DNA of 64,000 bases from Ilyonectria destructans (GCA_020740775.1 JAHEWK010000001.1:2356001-2420000), one strand, 5' to 3'. Counted from the stretch's first letter, positions 23,091 to 36,850 are shown. Translations and numbers: made by a program. The notes: generated by a model from the sequence alone, not told the origin.

Positions 23091-24294
23091 TTAAGCCTTG
23101 ACGGCAGCCTTCTCCTTTTCCTGCTCGAGGAACCAGTTGACGCCCCGAGTGACGCCCTCCTGCAGGGTGTACAAGGGCTTGTAGCGCAGAACTCGCTTGG
23201 CCTTGGTGATGTTGTAGTAGCGGGTCATGGAGCTGTAGATTATGCCCTTGCGGGTGAGGGTCGGGGTGCGGCCGAGGACGTGAGAAAAGACCTCGCTGAG
23301 GTAGCCAAAGGAGACGCCGAGCGAGCGGTTGAGGGTCCAGACCTTCTCGGTGCCCTTGTCGTTGCCGGCGGCGCGCCAGACGGCGCGGGCAAAGTCCCAG
23401 AAGTAGACGGGGGAGTCGTTTGTGATGAAGAAGGCCTCGCCGTCCACGCGCTCGTGGTCGAGGGGCGTGGTGGCGGCGGCGGCTGTGGCTAGGAGGAGCT
23501 GGCCGGCGAGGAGGTGAGCGTGGGCGATGTTGCCGACGTAGGTGAAGTCGAAGAGGTTCTCGTTGTCGCCGACCTGGACGTTGGACTTGCCGCCACGGTA
23601 GGCGCCGAGCAATCCCGGGAGCAGCTGGGCGTCACCCTCGCCGAAGATGCCCGCGGGGCGAATGGCGCAAGTGAGGAGCTTGGAGGGCTCTTCGCGGTTG
23701 GCCTTGAGGACGAGCTCTTCAGCAGCAGCCTGTGTATTGCGACGCAATTGATCAGCGGGAGTGGTCAGGGGGTGGTCAGGGGGCGGATTGGGAGGCAGTG
23801 GAGGGCTGCAATGGCAGACGGACCTTGGTCTCGGAGTAGTACTCGGTCTGCTGGGCGCCGCGGATCATGGGCCACCTCTCGTCGGCATTGAGCAGGTCGG
23901 AGACGTTGTCGCTGATGACGCTCGCAGAGCTGGTGTAGACGAGGGCCTTGACGCCGGAGTTCTGGCAGGCCTCGACGACGGACTGCGTGCCCTCGATGTT
24001 GACCTTCTTGAAGATGTCATGGGCGATCTTGGAGTCGTTGGCGACGGGCGAGGCGGTGTGGATGACGACGTCGGGCTTGATCTCGTTGAAGACGGCGAGC
24101 AGCTTCTCGGTGTCGGTGATGTCGCACTCGTGGTACTCGGCGTGGGCGTTGCGGTTGCGCCCGCAGCGCAGGTCGACGGCGACGACGCTCGTAGTGGTCC
24201 ACGACTCGACGAGCTGGTCGACGATGTGGTGGCCCAGGAAGCCGTTGCCGCCAACGACGAGCACCTTGCCCAGCGTGCCTCTGGATTCGGCCAT
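23091..24294 (-). CDS. ERG26: sterol-4-alpha-carboxylate 3-dehydrogenase, decarboxylating
   Basis: Two exons on the minus strand, 24294-23824 and 23729-23091, encode 369 residues. It belongs to the 3-beta-HSD branch of the short-chain dehydrogenases. With Erg25 and Erg27 it removes the C-4 methyl groups in ergosterol synthesis at the ER. The NAD(P)-binding Rossmann motif GGNGFLGHH sits at residues 15-23, followed by the acidic VAVDLR. The stretch VVIHTASPVA and the catalytic pair YSETK (Y153, K157) are intact, with SSASV upstream as the Ser partner. The intron falls exactly after the K157 codon. IRPAGIFGEGD and NLFDFTYVGNIAHAHLLA are further family signatures. Length matches yeast Erg26. There is a 595-base divergent spacer to the gene at 24890. 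Confidence 0.93.
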
Positions 24295-24889
24295 TGTGGA
24301 GGCTTGTGTGTGGAGGAGGAGGAGGAGGAGTTGGGAGAGCGGGTTCGAGGAGGAGAGCGGGCGGGTGAGGTTGTAGGTACGTCGCAGAGGCCGTGGGAAT
24401 TGCTACGGTACACCTGTCTCAGTAGTCAGTCGGGGGAGGTGGCAGCATCAGGCTAAAGTCGTTGATAGTGGGTCGTGGTGGTTGAGCCTCCACAGTGGAC
24501 TGCAAGGCCTAACTGAATTACCAAGGGAAGTGACAGGGGGACTGGTGAACGGGACATGTACGAGAGAATGCTGCCCGTACAACATCAAAGTGACTGGCTG
24601 CCTTGAGCGTGAATCATCCCAAAAGGGCATCTGCGTTTGTTCTTTCTTGGGTCACGAGACGTGGCATAAGCACCACCACACCAAGGCCGACTTGAACCCA
24701 GCATCTTACATCTTGCATCTCTGTTTTTGGTTGCCTGGCCTCTATTCTGTAATTCCTCCGTCTCATCCTCCTCGACACTCACGATACCTCCGTTATATAA
24801 CCACTTGCTCATCCCTTCTTGGATTCTTCTTCTTGGGCCTCGCATCATCGCCATGGTTTATTGCTTCTTCCACACACGGCACTCGCGAA
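24295..24889. other. divergent promoter region of ERG26 and the gene at 24890
   Basis: About 0.6 kb between two divergent start codons. The ERG26 side carries a GGA-rich run (24312-24365). The other side has a TATA box, listed separately. No sterol-response element can be called with confidence. Confidence 0.5.
24794..24800 (+). promoter_or_regulatory. TATA box of the gene at 24890
   Basis: The sequence TATATAA lies 90 bases upstream of the chosen ATG at 24890, inside a C/T-rich leader. Its position supports the downstream start over the longer open frame that begins at 24482. Confidence 0.5.
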
Positions 24890-26254
24890 ATGGCCAACCC
24901 CTCCTCCTCACCCAAGGACGTCGAGATCCTCGTTCACGCCACCGCGCCCAGTCGCGCGGCCGATGATGTTGTCTACCGCCAGCTCGCACAGGCATATCTT
25001 GCCTTCGAGTCTCAGTCCCGTAATCAGCTGCCGCTTGCAGAACCTCCCTCCGGTGCGCGCGGCCCAGAGCAGGCATCGCCGAACCAAGGGTTTACCACGC
25101 CCTCGTTCGAGCAATCCTTCGAGATCAATTCTCAGGATTTAAGTTTCCAAAGCGCCATGGATAACCGCTCGTCTCCGCGTCTACGATACACGCCCACTAC
25201 TCGAGATGTCGTCGCTTCGTCATCCCAAGAGAGCGGTGTTGGGTCTCAGACGTCGTGGTGCGCACCTCCGAGTCAAATCAGTGACTCGTATCCCATGCCG
25301 GATGCTGCACTGCTTAACATCTCGCCGACCCGGGTTTTGCAGCGATATATAGGCAGACCGGGCTTGCCACAGCCCTCACTAGCATCTTCGTCTCCCTCGC
25401 CCCAGAAAAGGGTGTCGTCGTCGCACGACCGCGACAGAGTAGATGTGCCGTCTTCAATTCTCGAGCCAGAGCAGGACTCCCTGCCAATGCTCCTCCCTAG
25501 ATATATACGCGTCAACCAAACCATACCCGTTACGCCTCAGGTTCAAAAGAAAACTGCTACCTCGGAGGCTCTCGTCGAGTCAAGTGAGCTATATGCAGGC
25601 GAGTCTGCTTTCGACATTACTCACATCTCAAGCAGTGTGGTGAGCGATCTATCGTCAGCGCCACCACTACCACCACCACATCGCGCCGAGTCGGAACCAC
25701 CTCCAGCTAAACGGACCAAGGCCAGTCATCTGCATCATGGCGACTTGGTACGAAGTTCGAGTGATACAGGCCCTGTGATCTCGTCCAGCAACCCAGTTGC
25801 CGAGGAACTCAGCTACAGCCTCGAGATTCGGCCACCCTCGCCACCTGTAGGAGTCACTGACGTCGACCCTGCAGACTTCATCTCAGAGAAGATGGCCAAG
25901 TTGGCACGCGACCTCTCGTCACGTTACCGCCCAGACTCGAAGAGAGAGATCGATCCCTTAGAACGGGGTTACTGGTTACTCGACTGCGCAACCTGGAGCC
26001 CAGAGGTCCGTTTCGCCGCGTGGGTCTTTCTCAACAACTATCTCCGGAGCGGCCTGGCGGGCTGGGGAACGTGGTGTCGGCGTGATGACAGCCACAACTG
26101 GATCCGCTTGTACTGCTGGGGCCATGTCGCCAAGCACACATACCTCCTCCTCTACCTTGCCAGCGGGAGGCAGTTGAAGCACACCGGAGCCAGCTGGTAT
26201 GGCGCAGATGGAGACCTCGTGCTGGAAGTCCCTCCGCATGACAACCAGCGATGA
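24890..26254 (+). CDS. conserved fungal-type protein with Trp-rich C-terminus, function unknown
   Basis: The open frame extends upstream to 24482, but I start at the ATG at 24890 (MANPSSSPKDVEIL). The upstream part is not protein-like, and a TATA box lies within it. This gives 454 residues. Residues 1-40 hold a short conserved-looking block (VEILVHATAPSRAADDVVYR). Residues about 45-320 are Ser/Pro-rich and disordered. Residues about 350-450 form a compact Trp/Tyr-rich unit: LERGYWLLDCATW, FAAWVFLNNYLRSGLAGWG, NWIRLYCWGHVAKHTYLLLY, then SWYGADGDLVLEVPP. I know of no assigned function for this pattern. It shares a promoter region with ERG26 and converges on the GT64 gene. Confidence 0.75.
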   Translation: MANPSSSPKDVEILVHATAPSRAADDVVYRQLAQAYLAFESQSRNQLPLAEPPSGARGPEQASPNQGFTTPSFEQSFEINSQDLSFQSAMDNRSSPRLRYTPTTRDVVASSSQESGVGSQTSWCAPPSQISDSYPMPDAALLNISPTRVLQRYIGRPGLPQPSLASSSPSPQKRVSSSHDRDRVDVPSSILEPEQDSLPMLLPRYIRVNQTIPVTPQVQKKTATSEALVESSELYAGESAFDITHISSSVVSDLSSAPPLPPPHRAESEPPPAKRTKASHLHHGDLVRSSSDTGPVISSSNPVAEELSYSLEIRPPSPPVGVTDVDPADFISEKMAKLARDLSSRYRPDSKREIDPLERGYWLLDCATWSPEVRFAAWVFLNNYLRSGLAGWGTWCRRDDSHNWIRLYCWGHVAKHTYLLLYLASGRQLKHTGASWYGADGDLVLEVPPHDNQR

Positions 26255-26916
26255 CTTGACTGATGTTTACGACGCATATAATAGGAGCATTCTGGATCGA
26301 CTGGGAGCTAACGGGATGATAAAGGTCTTTGGCGTTCTTATTCTGGTCTACTATATAGCGAGGCGTTTGACAACTCGGATAGCGAGACTTTGCATACACA
26401 ATACCATTGGGGGACTTTCCTATATTCTCTCTGTGGTGAGACGTAACGCCCGCTGTTATAGACCCTCGTTTTACTCTAGAAATTGCGCCTTCGAGCACTT
26501 CTATTATTACAAAGTCGAGATAAAATAGTAATTTGAAAAGTTAATATACTCTTAAGATGTAAGCACTTAGTGAGTAATGTCTCTAATTTTAAAGTAGTGG
26601 TGGTAAAATTCTATATTGTAATCGCGAATTTAAAGGTAAATTTACAACTTAAAAATGGAGGGTTGGAATAACATAAAATCCACAACGGCATATAAACGGA
26701 TACTCAATGGGAAGTTACTCTTATCGGTGTTATATTATCATCCCTGAGCTGCAGATATTTCTTTATTCTATATTTATACGATATTATTACAAGACGTCAA
26801 TGTTTCGTGGGACCTATGTTCTACCAATAGTCGTATAGTTGCATCGAGGACCAGAGCCTTCAACAACAAATGACAGCATAAGCTCAACCAACGCTAAACT
26901 TTTCTAAGAGGCGGTT
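26255..26916. other. AT-rich spacer
   Basis: Between two convergent genes. The stretch 26,500-26,800 is strikingly AT-rich, with runs such as TTTTAAAG and TTATATTATC, compared with the GC-rich neighbourhood. No coding frame or clear repeat boundaries. It could be a decayed RIP-affected element or simply 3' sequence. Confidence 0.5.
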
Positions 26917-28642
26917 TCAGATGGCCCCAGGGGGAGGGTTTTGTTCCGGAGGTGGCGGGGGAGGGTCGTCCACCGGAGGTACCGGAGGCGGATTGTCTAC
27001 CAGAGGTGCCAAGGGAGGAGTTTCTATCGGGAGAGCGTTTTCTACCGGAGGAGTGTTTTCAACCGAAAGAGTATCTTCAACTGGAGGAGGGTTCTCCGCC
27101 GGAGGCAAATTCTCTAACGGAGGGGCGTTCTCAACCGGAGGCAGATTCTCTACCGGAGGAGTGTTTTCAACCGAAAGAGTATCTTCAACTAGAGGAGGGT
27201 TCTCCACCGGAGGCAGATTCTCTATCGGAGGGGCGTTCTCAACCGGAGGCGGGTTGTCTACCGGAGGTGGCGGGACCATGTCATCTACCGGAGGTGCCAC
27301 GGGTAGGTTTTCTAACGGAGGTGGGTTCTCTTCCGGAGGTGTCAGAGGAGGGTTCTCTCCCAGAGACGGGGTTTCCACTGGAGGTGGGTTCTCTTCCGGA
27401 GGTGCCAGAAGAGGGTTCTCTCCCAGAGACGGGGTTTCTACCGGAGGCAGGGGTTCTGAACCTGGCGGGGGCGCTACCGGCGGCCTCAATGGAGACCCGT
27501 CGATCAAAGCTCCACGTACAAGATGTTCTGTAGTGTTCTTCAACGGCATATATCCAAACATTTCCGGGAGGTCCTTCAGACATTGCTGCCGAGTCGGGAA
27601 GTGTGACGGCTGTGTGCTGATGCCCGGGGGTCCTGCATTGAAGGCCCAGTTCGCCCCAACGGCCTGGAAAGGGCCGTTGCATGTCAACATTGCGGCGATG
27701 AAGTTGAACGCGAGGTCGTCGCAGTTGAAGACGTCATCGACGTATCCCCGAATCTTGGTCATCAATGGGTCTGCCGAAGAGTAGTATTCGAGGTACGAGA
27801 CGTGCGTGAAGAGGAGGCCTGTGAGGATCATGTTGTAGTAGCCCTGGCGACTACAAAAGCTGTATCCCCAGTAGCCATCCTTTTGCATTATAGCGCAACG
27901 GGGGAATGCGCCAGTAATGCGGTACTGGCCTTGACTTCGCCAGGTTTGGAAGGCAAATTCCATGTCGTCAAGCGTGTAGTGGACGTCGTCGTCGTGTAAG
28001 AGAATGGCCTTGGTGCGATATTCCGGATCTGGGAAGAACTTCATGTTCATACTGTTGTATAAGCTCACCCGATATCGCACCCTGACGCCGTGCTGTGAAA
28101 CAAAGCCCTTTGGCGGCGGTTCTCCAATGTCGTTCCAGATTACAACAATTTCGTACAATGACGGAACTTTCCGGTAGGTGAGCCAGGCGATGGTGCCCTC
28201 GAGCATCTCTGGTCGACGGTATGTCAGGATTGCAACTCTACCAGCATGTCGACGTTAATACCAGCTGGACTCTGCATGCATCACATCAAAGGTGTAAAGT
28301 GCGTACGTACGTGAATTTCTCATCCGTCGTGTTTCCATATTTCTCCTCTGCAGCATTCCAAATTTCTGGCGATGCCATCCTTTGCCGGTCGGCACCGCAT
28401 TCTGGAAGGTTGACAAATGTTTCATTCAGAGGAAGCCCTTTCGCAGATGATCCATCCAAAGATGTATCGTCGACGCCTGATACAAATGATGGTAGCATCT
28501 CGTGGCTAAATGAGGTGAGAAAGAACAGTGAGAGACATGAAATGCCGGCCGCAAGGACGAGCACAGCTCCTTTCCTTGACAGCCAATGCGGCAGACTCGT
28601 GAGCAAGCCCGCCATTGACGGCGACTTTTCATTGGAAACCAT
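26917..28642 (-). CDS. GT64-type glycosyltransferase with PPVEN-repeat tail
   Basis: Two exons, 28642-28311 and 28237-26917, encode 550 residues. The junction yields KFTVAILTYRRPEMLEG, the start of a GT64 (exostosin C-terminal) domain. A type II signal anchor at residues about 24-46 (AVLVLAAGISCLSLFFL) places the catalytic part in the Golgi or ER lumen. Domain features include EIVVIWNDIGEPPP, a metal-binding HDDDV at about 192-196, ITGAFPR, YVDDVFNCDDLAFNF and PFQAVGANWAF. Family members transfer N-acetylhexosamine or hexose to glycans; the fungal substrate is unknown. Residues about 360-550 are a Pro/Glu/Asn-rich repeat tail built on PPVEN and PPVEDTLSVEN units, which is unusual for the family. 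The tail is encoded by a minisatellite, so its length is likely to vary between strains. Confidence 0.87.
26960..27470 (-). repeat. coding minisatellite in the GT64 tail
   Basis: Many degenerate units of about 18-24 bases, recognisable on the plus strand by TTCTCTACCGGAGG and TTCAACCGGAGG cores, encode PPVEN-type peptides. A longer higher-order block (27045-27125) is repeated with few changes at 27145-27215, including an identical stretch encoding VEDTLSVEN. Confidence 0.9.
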
Positions 28643-29730
28643 GGCGTATCGTGATGTCCGCGCCGTGGTCTTGAAAAGTCTGCCCCGTTGCGAGCTTGAG
28701 TCTCTATATTGCTTTCAGTCACTCTCCACGCCACCTCCTTTTCTCACAAGGGCGTTTTTAAGAAACCCCACTAGCAACGCCCATTGGCGATGCATTTTTA
28801 CCTTATTGGACAAAGCCAAACGCGCACTAAGACCATGATGGGGTTTCGAAGGGCCGACACAAGCTAAAGCACTGTGGCTGCCGCTTCGTGGATCCAGACC
28901 TTGCCAGCCTTGTTTCTCTCCGAGACCGCCTCGTCGCCATTGGTGAGGTTTTAAGCAAGCTGACGAGTGAGGAAGGGAAAAACCCCTTGCACCAAATGGC
29001 AATAAGCTAGTCCATTCCAACACTCTTTTCAATAGTTGGTTTAAAACCGGGACTACTGGCATGTTGTGTCGCCCTGTACGGAGCATTAGCGCCTCCACTT
29101 AACTTAAACAGGCAAAAAAGAAATCGCCTTTTCAATCAAACTCGAGCATGATTGGCCCCATTGGCCACGCAAATTTAGCTTGTGGAATTTCATGGTCCAA
29201 CGCGTACGAGACGTAATTTCGAATGGCACATTCGCTTTCAAGTATTAATACCATCCCAGCATGTGTTTGCTAGCGCAACATATGTTCTGCTCTGGCACCA
29301 GTTGATCCGGGATACTGCATCTAGATGGTATAATCAGTTCGAAGCTGTCTGCGTAATGGTGCGCGGCGAGGGGCAGAGATATATCCTCAACAGCAACAGC
29401 ATGAACAAATACCACATAATGCATTGCTGCGACCCTCTCCTGACAACTGATCCGGTGCAGTAACTCTAGCGTAGCTCTTGACATTTCGGAACCAGTATCG
29501 AAACCATACACCCGACTGAATACACGTTGTAAACAACGACAAAGGGAATTTCCATAGTTGCCGGTTCCAGGACTCATCGTACACCACCACACCATTTATC
29601 ATGACCACATCCACCACTACAAGGGGCACCATCTATCGCAAGGAATCCCATATTCCAGACACGGGAGTGATTGCGCCCCGCCACCGGACAGACCCATATA
29701 CACCTTTCCCGGAGTATTAAACAATACCGT
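28643..29730. other. intergenic, no gene seen
   Basis: Contains the presumed promoter of the GT64 gene (right of 28642) and the 3' flank of the HMG-box gene. Open frames of 100-127 codons have no recognisable features. Confidence 0.45.
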
Positions 29731-30802
29731 CTACTTAGCCTCAGCATTGGCCTTGGCCTTCGCCCTGGCCTCGACTGCCTTTGCGTTGGTCTTTGCCCTG
29801 GCCTCAGCAGCCTTAGCCTCGGCCGCTGCCCTCGCCTCATTTTGGAGCTCCTTGGCCTTGGCTCGGATCTCTTCGATCTGGGCGGCGTACTTTACGGACT
29901 CTTTGGCGGCCTGGGCCTCGAAAGGGCGCTTCTCGGCGTCGCTCAGGTCGGTCCACTCCTGGCCGAAAGCCTTTATGCTATCTCCGAGCGGGCTGCCGAC
30001 AGTATGGCCGCCACTAGCAAAGCGGGACTTAACAAAGGCGTTGTAGGCGCTGCCGTTGGACTTGGGCAGACGCTCGTCATGAATGAGACGAATTTTCTTG
30101 TCCATCTTGCGTGAGAGGCGGCGGCGAGCCTGGTTAGCGAGGTAGATGCGAGCCGGAGGGTGTGACTCGACCCAGGCCTTGTGGTTGACCTGGTTAGTGG
30201 TGCGGTTGGAATTTGCCTTGGCCTCGAGGGGCTGTCGAGAGTGTCAGCTTGGGGGTAGTCCTCCAGGTATTTTTTTTCCTTACCTCGCGCTCATAGGAAT
30301 AGAGGTTCTTGAAGGCAGCTGAAATCTGTGACATCTTGCCTACGAGATCCTTCTCGCCTGGCTTGATCTCCTGGGCAATGTATACCAACCAGGCTGTTTC
30401 GGGCAAGCCGGTGATCTTGTTGAGCAAGGCCCAGCTCTTCAGTTCACGGATATCGAGCTTCTCTTGCTCCTCCGGTGTAATGACCTTCTTTGACTTCGGA
30501 CCGGGCTTCGCCGCGGCCTTCGCCTTGGGCTTGGGCTTGGGCTTGACGACCTTGGGTTTGGCCTTTGTGGTGGCCGTCTTCTTGGCAGCAGCCTTCTTGG
30601 GCGCAGCGGCCTTGGTCTTCTTCTTGGGAGGGGTCTTGGAGGCCGGTAGACGAGTCCATGCCGAGACGGTGAAGGCGCGGGCGGCGACGGCTGGGCAGGT
30701 GACGGCAGCGACGTTGTGGGAGAGCAATTGGGAGGAGGCGGCGGAAAGGCGGGGGGTGGTGGTGATGCGGCGGGCGACGGCCCGGCCGATTGAGGTCAGC
30801 AT
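29731..30802 (-). CDS. mitochondrial HMG-box DNA-binding protein (Abf2/mtHMG-like)
   Basis: Two exons, 30802-30284 and 30231-29731, encode 339 residues. I start at MLTSIGRAVARRIT, an Arg-rich amphipathic mitochondrial presequence, rather than at the in-frame Met 25 codons upstream. Residues 58-107 are a very Lys/Ala/Pro-rich linker (KPKPKPKAKAAAKP). A degenerate first HMG-like unit covers about 115-205 (LKSWALLNKITGL, GKMSQISAAFKNLYSYE). The second, at about 225-295, is clearer: LPKSNGSAYNAFVKSRF then FGQEWTDLSDAEKRPFEAQ. The C-terminus is an Ala/Lys/Glu helix of repeated AEARAKA-type units. Abf2-class proteins pack mitochondrial DNA into nucleoids. The assignment to mitochondria rests on the presequence and domain layout. 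It diverges from PRE4 across 806 bases. Confidence 0.82.
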
Positions 30803-31608
30803 TTTGGATTGATACGAGAGAAACAGAAGCTTCTGGGCGGGGCTGGCGATGGTGATGGCAATCAATGGCAATGGCACTGGCGGAGAGAAAGCGACGAGGA
30901 GACGGCCGACGGAGATCAGAGTCGAGATTATGCGACAGCCCAGATTGTCTCTTGCTTGGAGTCGCGTGCCGTCGTCGGTCGTCGTTGGTGAAGGAAATGC
31001 GAATGCGGCGGACAGGCTGAGATTGTCGCAATGGGACGGTGCTAATGATGCCCGTGCTGGTGGTGTTGACGGCAGGGCAGTTCTTCCTGGGTTTTGCCTT
31101 TGCTGGGAGCCAATGGTTGCGACTGCCGCATGAGGTGGGCTTCAGCTTGTTGCTTGCGGCAGGGAGCTCCAGAGTACTCGGTACTTTTACCCACCACACT
31201 TTTAACATGCACTCTAAAGGTACACTATACCCCGCGGTCGGACGCTCTACCACCGCCACTCTCTGGAAGCTCCTCAGCTCTGTCAAGCTTTCGCCTCGGC
31301 CAATCACCACAGCCACACCCAGCTTATGTAATTTATCCACTCACTGGGCGTCGCAGTGGACGCCGCAGGCTGCCATAGGACGCGGCACTGGTGAAGCCTC
31401 CAGCAAGCAGCTCCCAACCCCAACTCCAACTCACTTCCGCCATCAACGCACCTCGCCCTGTGACGAAACCACAACCACAACGAACCCGACGACCGGAATC
31501 ACCTGAATTCCTCTCCCTCTCCTGTATAGCCACCACACCGGGCAGCTGTCTACGCTCCCTCTGTTGCGATCACCTCAACTCCCACCTCATCCACATACAT
31601 CAGAAGCC
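30803..31608. promoter_or_regulatory. divergent promoter region of the HMG-box gene and PRE4
   Basis: It contains CCAATCA at 31300-31306, which matches the binding site of the fungal HAP/CCAAT complex, a regulator of respiratory genes, and would suit the mitochondrial HMG gene. The right part (31380-31600) is CA-rich leader for PRE4. Function of the CCAAT is inferred from sequence only. Confidence 0.4.
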
Positions 31609-32529
31609 ATGGATCACCGTCCGCAAGCTTGGGGCCGTGTATGTCTTCCCAACTGTGACAATCCCGTCATCGAATCCTGCTGACAGTCCCCTCTTCAAAC
31701 AGCCCAGAGATGACGTCTACGGTGCCTATGACAACACATTCATGCACGATAACAACGGCCCCAAGCAGAACACCCAGCAGCCCATCGTCACCGGTACCTC
31801 CGTCGTCGCCATCAAGTTCAAGGACGGCGTCGTCATTGCCGCCGATAACCTGGGTCCGTACCCCCTCCTCTATAACTCACACTCTTAACTTGGGAATTCG
31901 ATATCTAACCCACGTATCTAGCCTCGTACGGCTCCCTCGCACGCTTCACCGACGTCAAGCGCCTCCGCACCTTCGCCGACTCCTCCGTCCTCGGTTTCAG
32001 CGGCGACGTCTCGGACATGCAGTACCTCAACCGCCACCTCACTGACCTCTCCCTCAACGAGGCCTACACCTCCCCCGATGAGCCGCGCCTGAACGCCGCT
32101 AACCTCCACCGCTACCTCGCCAAGTTGCTCTACAATCGCCGCTCCAAGTTCGACCCGCTCTGGAACCACCTACTCGTCGCCGGCCTCGACGACGAGGGTG
32201 AGCCCTTCCTCGCTGCTGCCGACCTCCTCGGCAGCACGTACAGCGCCCCTTCCCTCGCCACCGGATTCGGCGCCATGCTGGCCCAGCCCATTATGCGCCG
32301 CCATGCCCCCGACGAGGAGTCGGCCCGCAAGCTCTCCGAGGAGGAGGCCGTCAACATCATCAAGGAGTGCATGAAGGTTCTGTACTACCGCGATGCCCGC
32401 AGCTTAGACTCGTACTCCATCGCTGTGGTCACCAAGGACGGCGTCGACCTCAAGGAGAACGAGAAGCTGGAGGCCCAGAGCTGGGCATTTGCTGAGAGGA
32501 TCAAGGGATACGGTACTCAGACTGTCTAA
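31609..32529 (+). CDS. PRE4: 20S proteasome subunit beta7
   Basis: Three exons, 31609-31638, 31703-31853 and 31922-32529, encode 262 residues. It is the non-catalytic beta7 subunit of the 20S core. The conserved block [19 protein letters not shown], then [16 protein letters not shown] and [11 protein letters not shown] match yeast Pre4, as do [33 protein letters not shown] and the terminal IKGYGTQ. Intron 2 splits the AADNLASYG block and has a GTCCGT donor. Beta7 lacks the active-site Thr of beta1, beta2 and beta5, and none is seen. The first coding exon is only 10 codons ([10 protein letters not shown]). Length agrees with yeast (266). It converges on GFA1. Confidence 0.96.
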
Positions 32530-33114
32530 GGAATTGGGTGGAAAGGATATCGTGCCATGCAGGCCTTAGTCATTGGAATAATCGAAGAGAGGATGTGGAG
32601 AATCTAACTACTTAGAGAGAGACGCAACAAGCTCAGCGAAAGCACACCATCAAGCCCGAGAGCATGCGGTGGAGTTCATGACACTCTAGGACAATCCCAC
32701 CCGAGGCGAAAAACACCCTTTGCAAGGGCGTGAAAGGGTCGGACAACTAGAACGATGTAACAATAGACACAAAGAAAGAATGATTGTTTTGTTCTTCACC
32801 AAAAAAGATCATAGATCCATGATTACATTGCCAAGCACTACTTCTGTCGCAAAACTAGGCCAACTTCTTGTCGAACCCTCTTCTCGAGGACCAACTCGTT
32901 AACTTGCAGTTAAATCATCTAAATATCAGGCCTAGTCCCTTGGCCTCCCATTCATTTCATTTCTTTACCAAAATCTCATGCTACCCAGACAAGACTTGCC
33001 CATCCATTCACGCAAGCCCAATTTTGTCAAAGCCAACTCCAATGTTCATAATCCCGTGCGCACCAGCGCGACGGTTCACTTTACACCGCACACGACAAGT
33101 TGTCGGTGGCGAAT
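32530..33114. other. convergent 3' regions, no gene seen
   Basis: Non-coding space between the stop codons of PRE4 and GFA1. Confidence 0.45.
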
Positions 33115-35818
<2,704 letters not shown>

Positions 35819-36795
35819 GTTGTCTGGCTCTCAACGGTTCGTAGGGGAGCAATTCGGTAGGGGAGGAAGGTGGTCGGGGGGAAGAGCGAGAGAAGGTACG
35901 CGCTGGAGTAGAGGGGGGGTATCACGAATCAAGAATGTATGTCTGGAGGAGAAGGAGAAGGAGAAGAGCAGGACCAAGATCCAAGATGGGGGAGGAAGAG
36001 CTTGATGTATATGTATGTTTTCTTGGGTGCCTGCGTTTGCCGCTTTGAGTGGCCAGCAAGCGGCGGACTGAGCGACTGAGGCTTGGGCGCAGCTTTATTG
36101 TGGGGATGGAGAGGGGAGGGGCGCCGAGGGGGGGAAGGTGTGCAGCTACCGTAGCTACTTCCCTGTAGCTTGCGACCCTCAGTTGCTGTGCGGTGGGCAA
36201 GTGCGTGGTGGGGCTGGGATGACAGTGGGGTGGAGGGGGGGCCGATGACAGGGGTGCAATGCCGCCACAACGACCGCTAGACTGCCTGGCGACATACCAA
36301 GGAATAGGCCGACTCGACTGCTCCCGTCAACCGCCCAGGCGCCGTCGTCCACTGGAGCCGCCTACGCATTCGGCTGTCTCTCCCACTGAGAACCCGCTGA
36401 GAAAGGAGCCCGCTGTTGAACAGGGGGCCCACAGGTGAGCGGGAACGTCCACGGGGCGGTATAGAGGCGCTTATTAGGAGTCTGTTTTTGTTTTCTTCTT
36501 CGTTTGTCAAGTTTGAGGAGACTCAGGGATGTGCCGCCATCGGGTGTTTTGGGTTGACTGACTATGCGGGAATGGACGCAATCCCCCATTCTCTTTGGAG
36601 CTGATGTTCCACTGCGTTTCTAGGTACCTAGTCATAGGGGCGGATGCATGTGTGCAGCGCGTACTCCGTAGTGTGTGTGCTGTTGTTTGTTGGGAGAAGT
36701 GGGTGGAATCACTGTCAGCATCAATCATCACTAGGTGATGTGAACGTAAAACGCTACAAACCCAACATCAACCAACGTCGAGGAATATTCCATTC

Positions 36796-36850
36796 TATGC
36801 CATGCTACGCCGCACCATGCCGTGCCATGCCATGCTATGCCATGCCATGG
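36796..36850. repeat. degenerate CCATG/CATGC pentamer repeat
   Basis: About ten degenerate copies of a 5-base unit (CATGC, CTATGC, CCGTGC variants) in the non-coding region upstream of GFA1. Confidence 0.8.

Noticed and set aside
23761..24456. 231-codon open frame on the plus strand
   Set aside because: Antisense to ERG26 exon 1, Val/Gly/Asp shadow of its biased codons.
24482..24889. Longer N-terminus for the gene at 24890
   Set aside because: The upstream in-frame part does not look like protein, begins at a poor site and contains the TATA box 90 bases before the internal ATG.
26921..27784. 287-codon Gly/Ser-rich frame on the plus strand resembling a repeat protein
   Set aside because: It is the reverse reading of the GT64 minisatellite (FSTGG repeats). 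The minus-strand frame continues into a real GT64 domain, so the plus frame is the shadow.
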